A DNA stretch of 64,000 nucleotides from Plecoglossus altivelis (Eukaryota; Chordata; Actinopteri; Osmeriformes; Plecoglossidae), in contig BROE01000001.1 in assembly GCA_036571765.1 (NCBI GenBank), positions 9,819,518-9,883,517 on the forward strand, written 5' to 3'. The notes beneath the pieces are model-generated. The model was not told where the DNA came from and did not search any database. It worked only from the letters and a program-made list of their open reading frames with translations. This document shows, piece after piece, positions 23,801-36,700 of the stretch (positions are counted from its first letter, which is position 1; each line of letters opens with the position of its first letter). A program made the position numbers and the translations under genes.

Positions 23801-25606
23801 GCGCCACACAGCAGGGATGAATTTGCAAGACAAATGCAGCTGGGAGTCAAGTGGCACAAAACATTTCAGTTAGAAAGAATAAATTCAGCTTTATTTAAAT
23901 ACAAAATCGTTACATTCAAAAACAAAAGCTGTGCCATGACTTTTGTAATAATATAGTAGGTAATATTTGGAAACCTAAATTGTGATGCCATTGAAGGTTG
24001 CAGCAAATATTGTCCACAATACTTACTTTACATTAACTGTGTCTTAAGCTTTAAGATAATATGATTGAATCTTTATCTCAACTAAATTGAAATTAGTCCC
24101 TTGAAGCCATAATTGGAAACATAAGGATAATGTTACAACACACCACTGGAGACTGACCACCCTTATGAAAAGGGAAGGATTGAGGAAAGACAGAAAGTAA
24201 GAGAGAGGGAGAAAGAAAGAGAGGAAGAGAGAGGAGAGAGAAAGAAAGACAGAGAAAGAGAGAGCTGGTTGAAATGGCTGAGAGCCAGTAGTGCTGGGAA
24301 TGTTTCCAGCCAGAAGTGACTCTGATTAACCTAGTACTGAGACTCTCTGCAGGACACCAACGTACCAGCTAACACTGTTTATCCAGCTTTTAATGAAACC
24401 AATTACTTTGTGAGTCACTCCCACAAAATGTCCCCTCTTCACTTGTTTTACAACCCAAAGTAGGATGTGTGAAAGAGAAGACAGACATGCAGCATGAGAA
24501 AGCCCTCAGAGACCCGTTTCTGGGCTGTAACATATATCTAGTCTGTTTCTATGACGACATGGCGCTGCAGCCTAATTCAGTTTTACGCAATGCTTGACAA
24601 GGATGTTTAATGTGTCTTATTACACTCCACTGTTGAAAATAACAAGACGTTAATGCAATAAACAGCTGATGTCTTTGGAGAGGGCCCTGTGGCACAGTCA
24701 AATGAATCGCTCATATCCAACAATCATCCCCTCTCGATGACAAGGAGCAGAAGAGAGATTGGGTAATTGATTATAAGCCTGTCGTCTGAGGCTATGAGGG
24801 CTGATGTGAACAGGGACAGATTGGGGCGGGGGGGGGGGGTCAGTGCATGGGTTGGTTTCTCTGGGAGAAGCCCAAACACACCCTGGGAAAGTCAGACAGA
24901 ACGGGCTCCAATTCTTCTAAACGTCGGGCATGTTGCACTGGTAATTAGGCCATGACAAACATGCACACAAGGTGACTGTACAGGAGATGAAGCCTTTAGG
25001 GAAAGTGAAAAAAATAGATGCTGGAGCCAGAAGTTTACGTTTGTAAAGAGAAAGGGGGGGAGGGGGGAACGGACGAATAAATGGTTGCTGTTGACTCTCT
25101 CGTTTTCACAAGTAGAAATGTAGAACCAGACCGGACCCAAAAATCCCACGTCCTCAGTGTGATGTGACATTGCTATTGATGCTGTCTCCAAAGGCCTGGC
25201 ATTCCTCTGGTTTTGTGCGGTACGAGGCAAAGCATGCAGAAAGCTATAGAGGAGCCGGAGTACGCTCCACTCGACTGGCTAACAGTCAGCAAGCCTTTCT
25301 CTATTCAGGCATTATGCTACCTGTTTAAGTTAAGCTCATTCAGTTTATTCATGATGGTGTATGAATGGCAGTTTGTTAGATGCCTATTGATCCAGATAAA
25401 TGCAGTTTTCTAACAAACATGACTGTTGCAGGACTTTCCCTGATCAAAACATGCATAGAAAATAAAGAATACAACTTCAAACAGGAAGCATAATACATAT
25501 ATTTTTTCCTCTCAACTGTATACATCGGTAAAGCACAAAATTGTAAGACACAAGGCACTTGAATGAGACATATGTATGTTTAATTTAGTCTACTGAGGGG
25601 ACAGGT
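17890..25606. other. intergenic between ptf1a and the 3' end of c10orf67
   Basis: Almost eight kilobases without a supported gene on either strand. It is mostly AT-rich and poor in simple repeats apart from a GA-rich patch (24180-24262). A denser, GC-balanced block lies at about 22,730-22,960. Downstream enhancers of PTF1A are known in mammals, so this interval is a reasonable place for regulatory elements, but no single element is proven by sequence alone. Confidence 0.45.
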
Positions 25607-25612
25607 TTTATT
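25607..25612 (-). terminator. c10orf67: polyadenylation signal AATAAA overlapping the c10orf67 stop
   Basis: On the minus strand the end of the frame reads TTCAAATAAAACC, so the TAA stop is inside an AATAAA. A GT-rich stretch follows 55-65 bases downstream. A second minus-strand AATAAA lies at 25344-25349. Which is used is unknown. Confidence 0.45.
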
Positions 25613-25738
25613 TGAAGTGGACGTTGACAGCTGAGGTAAGGGATGACGTCTGTCTGACCGGAGATAAAGGATGAGGAAGAGGAGGGATGCCTGCCAGCTC
25701 TTCCTCCCCGTCGTCATCACCTGACTCCAGCTGTGACT
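25608..25738 (-). CDS. c10orf67: c10orf67 terminal exon with stop
   Basis: Acceptor TGTTCCTGCAG. Starting with two bases of a split codon it reads SQLESGDDDGEEELAGIPPL, then PHPLSPVRQTSSLTSAVNVH and FK, with stop TAA at 25608-25610. The acidic-then-proline-rich composition differs from the upstream coiled coil. Assignment to this gene rests on strand, position and a well-formed acceptor; the joining exon is not seen. Confidence 0.6.
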
Positions 25739-27700
25739 CTGCAGGAACAGCAACACAGCTGATCAATGGGCATGTCGTCTTTGTGTAGCCAGGTGGATAG
25801 TAAGGTTTGTGGACTACGATGTGATCGCTGCATCATCCATTATAAAGTGTCTGTTTAACTAAGTTCTTAGTCTGGAAACTGTGTGGGTCACCTGTGGTTA
25901 GAACTCTGTTCTACAAAAACCGTAAGTGGTTTAAATGGAGAAAACTGATTGGAAATGAGGCTAATGCCTAATGTGTTTCTGAATGTGACTGTTAAGAATT
26001 ATATTTTTATTAAAGAAGTAATTTAACAAATAATACGTGGACTTGTTTACTTAATACATTCTACATAAATCAAAAGGGACACAAATACTATTAGTGCATT
26101 CATAGACTAGTATCTTTTCTTAATGTCTTTCACAGAGATCAAACAGTCTTAACAAGGCAGTGGTGTGTCCCCGCCCCTCCACACCGTGTAGTTGATGATT
26201 TGTGGATGAGAAAAGCTGTGGGTTTCACCATCTCAAGTCATCTTTTGGTTTCCAATCAAGTGAATGTAGGGACTGCCCATGGGAGGGGCGACATGACATT
26301 TCCCCGGCTGCTTCTAAACAGGTCACGGACGCTGCATAAGGCGGTGGGAGGGGAACCTCACCAAAGCGTGTAACTGAATCAAACCAGTGGTTACCCCCTT
26401 TCAGCTGTGCAGGAATGGCTTCAACAATACCCTTCACATCCCATCCCAGCAAAGAGGACATGGGCCTTACAGGGGACACTGGCTCGCTGACTGGATGCAA
26501 GACTCTCTATCACTGATCCCAAAGAAAGCACTTTAGGGATCTCGCTCAAGTTTTTGTTTGTTTTGCTTGATTCTTTTTTTTTTTTTTGGGGGGGGGGGGG
26601 GATTGTCAGCAGACATTTAGATATGAAAAATGTGCAGGGCTTGTGTTGGGACCTGAGAAATGCACTGGAGTGAAAAGGCTGGAGAATGGAGGAGTGAGTG
26701 GCGAGCTGCCCTCACTCTGACCTGGGCCTTTCAGAGGGCTTGAACACATCACATATCCCATTGTTGGAGGTGATTAATTGAGACTGATAACTTACCATGA
26801 ACAGAGATTGTTATAGGGCTTTAATGCGGTAGGCCTGGGTTTGGAAACGCCCTATTCACGTAGCTTTGTGCTCAAGCATATGGGCCCAGACGTATTCACA
26901 CACAAAGACGAGCAAGATTTATCACGCTTGTACGTCCTGCTAACAACGCTTTCTTCCTACTAAGATGTTTCAATTTCGGTAAAGAGTTGGAAACCTGCAG
27001 ATTCACACATCGAAAGGTTAGCGTCCTAAAACGTTAATCCGATTGTAGTTTAGTGCTGTCTTAACTTTCAGCATTGCATAGGTGCCAATAGAGACCATGA
27101 GATGTATAGAATAAACTATGTTCTCTGGAGGGACAGACCACCACCATCCACATCTCTTCCCTTGGTCACCCCTGCTGGTCAGTCATGCCGGGCAGAGACA
27201 CAGAGGAGGAGAAGGGTGTCACCCCTCAGCCCAGTGCCAGCATCATTCACCCTACCTCAGATTACTGACCCGCAGAAGCAACCCTAATCTGCCGTGTGAC
27301 TAAAGCAGTTTACACAGGCTTCTTTTACAAGTGTCAAGACCTGCGCTGGCCACACTGCTTTCTTGCCAAAGTGGGGGCGGGCCAAGGCAGGGGTCACTGC
27401 CCAGGGTCCACTAGGACCCCGGTAAAGACCAGTGGCTTTCAAATCTGTCACCTTCCACCACGCAGCCTGTCAGCCATGTTGACTTTTACTTGATTGTACC
27501 CGAGGCCCTTTGGACCCTCCACACAACACACAAAGCTGCGTTCTTGTCAGCCAGGAGACAGAGACCAGTTCCCAAACCTGCCACATCATCAAGAGGCTTA
27601 AACTAATAAATCAGCATGGCCAGTGATGGGAAAACTACAGTATGAACTCATAGCATAAGAGACATGGGCTGAGGGATAAGAGAGACAGGGGCTGTCCATA

Positions 27701-27744
<44 letters not shown>

Positions 27745-30700
27745 GTCTCTCTGTCTATCTCTCTCTGTGTCTCTCTATCTATCTATCAGAGCAGTGTCTA
27801 GACAGTGAAAGGAGGAAGTTGTGTTTCCTACTAAGCCTCCTTGTCTGTGGTTACGGGCTTGTTGACACATCTAAGGACAGTGACGTAGTGAAGCAGACTA
27901 ATTGGTCAGCTACTGTGCATCCGATAGTTCTGTCTGACTCAGTCAGCTTCTGTATTGACAGAGAGTATTAAGTCTCCTACTTATCTGGCCGCGCCTCATC
28001 ATGTCTGCTAAGCTCATTAGCGCAGATCCCAATTATCAGAAAGTCAATAGATGTCAAATGCACAGAGATTAAAGGGAGCTTAGCATCTTTAGCCAGGTTG
28101 ATCTCTGCTACATCAGTGATTACACCTGATGTTTACAAACGTGTCATACAAAAGAGTCTGTTAACAGGACAATCCCAAAGGCTCCGATCCGTCTGCATCA
28201 TTCTTATAATTATGACAACAATAGTTTTTTAATCTCCAGTTCTTGGCGACAGAAAAGACAACTAAATACCGCTTCAGTAGCATCCAGCTTTTTTATATGT
28301 ACAGTGTATGATCAGAAATTATATCCAGTGTGATGTGTTGTCTAGATTTGCGTGATGCACTTGGTGTATAAGCTTGCCTGAACAGGAGAGTGCATTTGGC
28401 ACAATGATGTCCATCTTCTGACTGCTATAGTTCCTCTTAAGGTGACCTCCAGCTCCTATGTTTGGCTAACACATACAGACATGTATACATACAGATACAT
28501 GTACACACACACACAGCACAACTCTCCAGACACAGATTGGGTGGGGGGTTGGGTTGAGGAATCTTTCTAGAAGGTGAAATCACGGCTACAGTGGTTTATC
28601 ATGTTCTGCTGTGGTACAAACCAGGGGAGTGCCTGTCGTATAACCAGGAAGTTTGAACCCATGGCTGAATGCAACGGTACCCTGTTGATAAACAGGTGTG
28701 TCCATCTGCAAGGGAAAGTGCACATTGTGAGACCAGCTTGGACGTCGTGCATTCATTCAAGAGGGAAACAAGCTAACCAAGACTTAACTGCTCCCCTAGT
28801 TAACAAAGCAGGCCACGCTGCTAGGATATAATGTTTCTAAATGTTTCAATCCCAAACACGAGGGGCGCTTGTGTGACGTGGGTAGCAAGGCACTGCCACC
28901 ATTCAGCATCCCGGCCCGCGGCAGACGGGTTCTTAAAGGAGATGTTTAGCTTGCTTTCGTCCTCATTGTTTCATTGATGGTTGACATATCCTGAACAACC
29001 ATGAGTGGAAGAGACCACAAAAACAGCGGGGCTAAAGGCTATGAATATTCATGAGCAGCGACACCACTGGAGGGCCTTGATGAGTGGCTTAATGATGCAG
29101 CACCTGTTGAACTCTGATCTGTTTGCTATAGTCTCAGGGGAACAACAAGTTGAGGGCGAGTTTCATGAAGACCAAGCAGGAGTGTGTTTAAGTGCGTGTC
29201 TGCATGTGTACCGTGTGTTAAAGGTTTCGTGCTGTTGGCAGAGCCAAGCCAAACCTTTTCCCCTAAATTGATTTCCAATAGGTCCCTTAGCACTGTTTAG
29301 CAGCCTCCTCTTTGCACTCTGCTTGTCATACTATCACAGTAGCCGTACACACATCTGTTTAAAGAGATTTGGATGCATTTAAAAGCTTTAGAAGTGCTCC
29401 CTTAAGTCCTCCCACCACAACGGATGGGCTTGAAAGGTTTGGGGCTGAGATTAGTTAAGGTTAACACACTGAAACCTTCATATAACTCTGCCACAACCTC
29501 CATGTTGTGCCCCACACACCTGCCTTCTTCCCTCCATTGAATCCCTCCTTCTTCCCATCATCCCTCCCTCCCTCGTGGCTGCTCTCCCTTCCTCCCTCCC
29601 TCCCTCCCTCCCTCATGGCTGCTCTCCCTCCCCCTCCTCACCGTGTAGGAGACAGAGGCATGCTGAAGCTGGGCTGCCTGCCGCTGCAGGGTCTGCCTGA
29701 GGAACATCTCATCCTTGATGGCGTGGAAGCTAGTAGACAGAAGGCCAGAGCAGGCCACTGTGACAGTCCAATCAGCAGTGAAACCGTCTTGAATTGATTG
29801 AACAAAATGGAACGAAAAGTAGTTATGTGCCATACCTCCGATTCAGAACCTCAAACTTCACCTCCCATGCCTCATTGGAGCGAACCAGTTCTTTCTGGAG
29901 CCTTTAAAGACAACACAGTAGTGTGACAGTTAGCACAGTGGACGGACATGTTAGTGCAGACGTGTCATTTCAATAGCTAGTTCGCACTTTGCAGTTTCCC
30001 TTCTCAGGGTGTTCTCTGTCTTTTTCAGAGCCTCAATTTGCTCGATCAAGTCTCCGTCTTCCTTTGGAACCTGGAAACGAGCACACAAATTCAGTTATCA
30101 GAGCAGGAACGTTACTATGTATGTGTGTGCTAATGAGAGGCGTGTGTGCATTGGATGTGTGTGTATTTAGCTGTGTGTGCATATCTTCACCACAGGCTGT
30201 TTCTCTGCAGCCTGGGCTTTCAGCAAACCCTCCCTGGCCAGTATTTCAGCCTTCAGCCTCTCCTTCTCCTCCTGCTGCTTGTCCTGTAGCTGCATCTCCA
30301 TGGCCAGTTTCTAAAACAAACACAGGCCATAGTGAACAGGACACAGACACATCCACCATATACTCTGCTCATGCAAGCGTGATATTTCAGTTGTATTTCT
30401 TGATGAAAATGGGAGCAAGAGCTCGATCCAAGATTCCCTGAATTCCAGGTGTAATCATGTTTTACATGTCTGCTTCTGGAACATTAGCAGACATCACAGA
30501 GCCAACGTCACTTATGGAGCCATGCTTTGTGTTCTCCGTTGTATCCACATTCAGATCAAGAAATGGACCTTGTGTTTACGGCCAAGCTATTAACTCAGGC
30601 TCCAACAATGGGCTGCTTTAAACAAACCAAGTGTCCATTCTCAATGGCTGGGCCTGGCATTGTGAGGCGGCATGTTAGCTGATTTAGAGCGTATGGTCAG

Positions 30701-33700
30701 GGGACTGTGTGAAGGTCAGGTCAGCCCAGGTCACCACGGAACATCCGATTTCTTTTAAAAAGCAGGAACCTCAATGAAGATGGAAGCGAGCTGAAAGACT
30801 GGCTAAGAACTGCCTGTTGTATGAATATAGTTAGACGGGCAGTCTGACACCATCTGTACCGTGATCTGGTGGAGGAGGGGCGCTGACCCAAGCCACTGGC
30901 TTGGTGAGTGTGTGAAACGTGTGTGTGGTTGTGGATGTATCTGAGCGCACGTGAGTGGGTCTGTGCGTGCGTGAATGAAAATAGACAGTCTTCCAGATTT
31001 GCCATGGTGGAAGCTGTGGGTGGATCCCTCACTGTGTGCTTAGGCTGGTTAAGACAAGGATGGCAGGATGCTTTTGGATGGTTTTGTTTCTGCTCAGTGT
31101 GAGAGAGAGCGAGAGAGCGAGAGAGAGCGAGAGAGAGGGAGAGAGAGAGAGGACTGGGAGACTGTCCTTGCTCTCCCTAATCGGTGCTCTTTGTCTGTGG
31201 AAGATCAGTAAATGTGTAGGTGTCTCCTCCTGACAATAGGCTGGTCTGAATCATCTGCCTGGACTCACTGACCATGCGTTAACAAGACGTGGAGCCCAAC
31301 ACGTCTCCCTCCAACAGGTTGACTTCAGTCGACAGGGTTAACCACATTTCAATAAATGCACTACTTCTTACTAGGTTCTTACATGTTTACTGGTCAAGCT
31401 ATACATTTATAGACAGCGTTTGGCAGGTATTGTGAATTAGCTTCACTGACCTCCATCTCTGAGAGTGAGGCAGTGTGAGGGGCAGGCAGCCTGTATTGTT
31501 AAGTCACTCGTCATGAAGTGGACTTTCAGCTTGGTCTCATTGTGGCAAGGTGCCATTAATCAGAGGGCCTAAGCCTCTGTTAGCCACTCTAACCACCAGA
31601 GCTTTGTTGTGTCAGCTGCACACTGCTGCATTCCTCTCTCTAGCCATCCCTACTCTCTCTCTCTCGCTCTGTCTCATGCAGCCTCATTCACTCTCTACCA
31701 ACGCTCGCTCTCCTTTTATTTCTCTCGCTCTCATTCTCTTCGTCCGATTTGTCCCTCTTTCCTCTCTTTCTCAGGTTTGTCTATCCCTTCCAGCTGATGA
31801 GTGTTCAATGTAGAATTCTCAGTGATCAATAGGACAGCAACACACTTTTACCCCAAATAATAAAGTGCTAACAAGCACATTCCCCTTGTGCCAAATGAGC
31901 CTCAGGTCAGACACATTGATGGATGCACCTCAGTGTTGACACACAAGGTAGCAGGGTGGATCATTAACTAAACTCCTGGGGCTAATAATCAATACGGCTG
32001 AGAATGAGCGTGTGCGCAGTTATCCACTGTCTTTACTCGGACACCCTAATGTCTTCAGCGGCGGAAACTGGCTGATACTCTGACATACCCAACGCAGACA
32101 GATAGCGTTTGGCTGTGGCACAATCTAGGGAAAAGCACGGCTTGAAAAGAGGTTTGTGGTCCTTAACGTTGGGGGTCTAAAACACAGAAAGGTTGATAAT
32201 AGGTAGAGAATGAACGTTGAAATGAGTCACCTCTAGACCTCGCAGGTTTCCTGTGACCTTTCATTGGTCTCCTACCTCATTTTTGTGAGACTCCTCCACA
32301 CCTTTCAACTCTTTCTCCAGGTCTTGTTTCATTGTCTTTATCTGTAGAAAAAATATTGACGGTAAAATAATTAGACAGTTCATGGACTGGTCAGCCACCA
32401 TGTGAACAGCAGTTTATAAGCCAGATGTAAATTATGCATTATAGAAGAAGAGTTTGTAATTATAATGGTGCTTCAAATTGCTAGTTGAAAAGACCTTTAA
32501 AAAAACAACCCACTTTCTTCCCTTTAATAGTCACAGGTCACATCAACCTTGAAGGGCAAATGCATTAGCATTTTGGGAGCTTTCATAAAGTGGGCCACTC
32601 AAGGAAAATAAGAGAGATGTTTCTCAAGCCCTGCAAGCCCAGACCAAGCAGTGATTTCCCCTGTGAGGTGTTCTCTATTGTAAGGCAGCCATTGTGTTAG
32701 GAAGACAACAGTCAACGGACGAGTCTTGGTGCTGAAGAGCCCACTAACAATACTCCAGCTGGACACAAAGATCCAACCATCTACATGGAGGCTGCAGAGA
32801 GGAAGGAGGGTCACTGAGGGCAGATCATGTCTCTCCTATTCCTGCAGCCATCGTGGAGGCTGCTGCACCGCCTGGGTCTGAGTCTGGGCACAGCAGGTTC
32901 AGTGTTAAAGAAGGTGGCACTTGTGTTATGGGTGTGACTTAGTTAGACAAAGTTCTGGAGCACCCTTGGTTGGGCATCTAAATAGAGAACAGTTTGAATA
33001 TGACGAGAAATTCCTGAACAAGTTTAGTGCGGATGGCGTTCACGGCAGTTATTTTCGAAGGGAGATTAGGATTGGTCAGCGCAGCCCTGCTGCTGTGGTG
33101 TGTTCTTCTACAGAAGGGAGCACACATCCCACCCAGATGGTCAGTCAGGCTGGGTCTACAGACCTCTATGGCTGGAGCTGTGGCCTCACACCAGGACATC
33201 ACCTCCACTGGGGCGTCCAACCATGGAAGTTCATTTTCTGCTCCATTGATCAAAGTCTCGGAAATAATGTGTTTTGATTCGCAAAGCGCCGGCTTCAGAA
33301 TAGAGACCTTAACTTCGAGTCTGTCTGTCAGTGGCTAACATAACCACAGGGGAAGAGCCAACAAAAAGATGTGATAAATGAAGAGGGTTTGGGGGTTTGG
33401 GCTGCTATAGATATGGGTGAGCCCATTCATCAATGATTGAGATGACGTTGAGGACGTGTTAAGTGGAGGTTTTAACTAGTCTTGACCATCCAACACCATC
33501 TGCTCCAGCATCTCATAATCACATATACCAATGCAAAACACACTGGGTGTGAAGAGATCAGTCTAGAGAAGACAGAACATGCCTTACAAGGAAAACAGCA
33601 ACACCACGGGGAACATATCAAGGTCGTACAAGATTTGGAATCTTATTTTTTATCTCCAAAATTTGGTTTAGTCGTTTTTCAACTGTAAATGACGTGATAT

Positions 33701-36700
33701 GTTGTTGCTTTTAATAATAAAGAGAAATGCATTTGAAATACCCCAAGTAAGTCCAGATTCCAAATTCTGTGTGTTTAGATAAGCTCCAAATGTATTTTTG
33801 CTCCACAATGGCATCAATCATCGAATCTCTTTCCAATACAACTCAACACAATTCAATCCCTAACTGCAGTCGTGTGCAAAAGAAGAACGCCGCATCATCA
33901 TTTGGATGTAAACACAACCACAGTTGATCCAGCTCGAGCCTCTCTACGTGGCATGAGAGCACTCTCTGTGTCAGCATTACGTCTCCGTGCAGCCAGCATG
34001 GATCAGAGCAGGGCATTCAGCAGCGATGTGTGACCAGAGGCACACCAAACCGTGAGTTGCTAAGGAACAGAGGGGATAATCACGTCAATCTCACATTCAA
34101 GTTCTTTTTCGAATTTCATCCTGCATGTGACTTGAGTACAAAGTGAAAAGAGATTTAGGGATGAGGGCTTTGGGTTCACTGGTAAAGTACCTACATCCCA
34201 AAGTGCCTGTGTCTGTATTTGCCAGTCAGTGGTGATAAGAGCACTGGACACTCAAATAAACATGATGGCAACAACCCTGATAAGATGATATCAAACGGCT
34301 AATAACACTGATTCCTCTATTAAGTCTGTCCTAGAGTATTTGTATACAGTCTCAGTATACAAAGAAGTGTCTACACACCTATGCCAACCATGTAGATAAT
34401 CATTTAATAGATAGAACACAAGCAGTAATCAGCACCCTTCAATAAAATCAACTGGCAGAATGTCATTTTCACACCGAATCACGCAATTTAACAGATAATA
34501 CATGTTGACATTTGGATATAACAATTAAATCAATAAAACAGCATCGACAACTCCAAGCAGGGCCGCACATGAAAGCAGTGACTGGCCTATTTGCCAAATG
34601 TTTTTTCTGTCTGATTGAGCTGCCCGACCGCGTCAAACATTAACTTTTATTCCTCGCCGTGGTGGACGATAAAGGACTATAAAGTCATTTAGATTGTGGT
34701 CGTCCACCTACCAGTTGTTTTACAGTAAGACCCAGTAATCTTCTGGCATCCTGCATGCTTCAGACAACACTACTGACGGAGCTAGACAGGCCTTGTCCTC
34801 TATCCTGAGGTGTCAGGCCATAGGGGGATTCACTGTTGAAAAGGGGACAGTGTCCATGCCACCCTCCCTCCCGCCCACCACGCTCTCTCCGCTTCCCCCC
34901 TCCCATACCCTCCTGGATCTGGGGGAAGACAGCTTACCTTCCTCCTGGCGTTCTCCTTCTCCAGGCTGATTTGAGCTTTCAGTTGCTCGCAGTCGTTGCT
35001 CATCTAAAATTGAACAGGCTAAAGGTAAGCACGTCAGTGGAGTTCATCAAAACCTTTGAACGTTCACTCTCGCACAACTTGACGTCATAGTTGTTCTGCG
35101 GACGAGTTGCTGTCCATCTAAATACCTTCTGCATAGTTACTTTATCCTTTGCTGCGTTGGCCTTCAGTTTTTTAATCATGTAATCTGCAACAAAAAAGGG
35201 AACGCGTTTCCACGTAGGGTTATCAGATGGGCAGGGTAGGGGGGTGGTGGGGCAGGGGGGTGGTGGGGTAGGGGGGTGGTGGGGTGTTCAGCACCCTGAG
35301 AGGACAGAAGTTGCGTGCGAGAGAGAGACAGTGTGTGAGGTGGGGGTGTACGGGAGAAGAGAGGGGGTAGAGAGTGCCCTGACATGTATTGTCCTTGTTC
35401 CTGGCCTCAGAAGCATCTACTTGAACCTTGACTGGCCCAGCCCACACAGAGGGCTCCAAGACGTCATTATTAGCCGGCCTGACTGCTCAAAGACTGTTCT
35501 CCTGTCATTTCTATGACCTGACCTCAAACCACTGAGTTCAAGGGCCAAGTGTGTGTTTGCACTCCACTGCTTTATACCAAAAATGAAAAAGTTCGTCACA
35601 CACTATTGAAATCCCCTTGAGCAGGTGACTCTTTCCATCCCTCTGAATAAGCTACATGTCAAGGAAGAGACGCTCGATAAAGATGACAGCGCACGGCATT
35701 CAGACATTCGGGCAAATGTAGATTTAATAAAGTATGCCATTCTCCTTAAAAGGCCCTTCAACAAGAGCGCTGTGACACCAAGTCAAACAAGGCGCGGGGA
35801 CTCAAACACGCGCGTGGAGGGCTCTATCTGGGGAGATACAGTATGTGTTTGTGCTAATGTGTGTCTGTCCACTCGTTCGGTGGGACCTTTTCAGATGGTT
35901 ACCTAAGTTACATAAGCAATGAATGAACATTGTCAAACATTAGGGTGAGATAAAGCCCTTGAGCCTTGAGAATGCACCTGTGTTGTGTTTGCTCTCTTTT
36001 GAAGGGCTCCCACACGGTGTCTGATGATGATGGCCAATCTAGCAAGTGTCGTCAAACATTACGACCAGACCAGGCTACTGCCTGACTGGCTGAGAGGAAT
36101 TAGAACGCCAGCAACATAAGATAGGATGCACAATGCCCTTGATCGTATAAGGAAATACGAAATGTCCTATTTTAGACATGACCAAAAAAAATACTTTCTC
36201 TTATGCTTCCTCATTTGAATGCCTCAGAGGACCTTTTCGAACGCTGCCTCTAACGATGGCCAATGGGGTGGTTTGAAACGTGACGTGTTGGAAGACGGTT
36301 TGGTGCGGTCGTACCTTGCTCTTCTAACTGCTGTTCTTTGGCATCCAGAGAAGCCAGGACATCCTCCATGTGTTGCTGCGCAGCATCCAGACCATCCTTC
36401 AGCCTTTCAGTTTCACTCCTCAGCCAGTCTTTCTCTGCGTCCTCCACTAACTGATCTGAGTTGATCTGAGAACCACAAACACACACACATGAACACAGAA
36501 AACACACAAGTACACACAAACGTGCACACGAAACACACACATATACGGGCACTCATACATGCACACAAAACACACACACACGCCCACAAAAAATACACAA
36601 ACACGTGCACACAAAAGGCACACGCACGCACGCGCACACAAAACACACACCCGAGCACACAGAACACACATACACACACACAATTCCCTTTTTTAACTTT

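Larger units (their letters stand above)
25739..29641 (-). other. c10orf67 intron(s) with an unassigned exon
   Basis: Phase bookkeeping requires at least one exon here (enter phase 0, leave phase 1), but none stands out. It contains a T14G14 run (26574-26601), a CT repeat (27703-27790), a CCTCCCTCC repeat (29565-29640), and an open frame at 26225-26500 on the minus strand described in the findings. Confidence 0.5.

Noticed and set aside
27270..27288. A 19-base candidate for the missing c10orf67 exon (minus strand, enters phase 0, leaves phase 1, donor GTCAGT).
   Set aside because: It is too short to trust, the acceptor has no pyrimidine tract, and such matches occur by chance in four kilobases.
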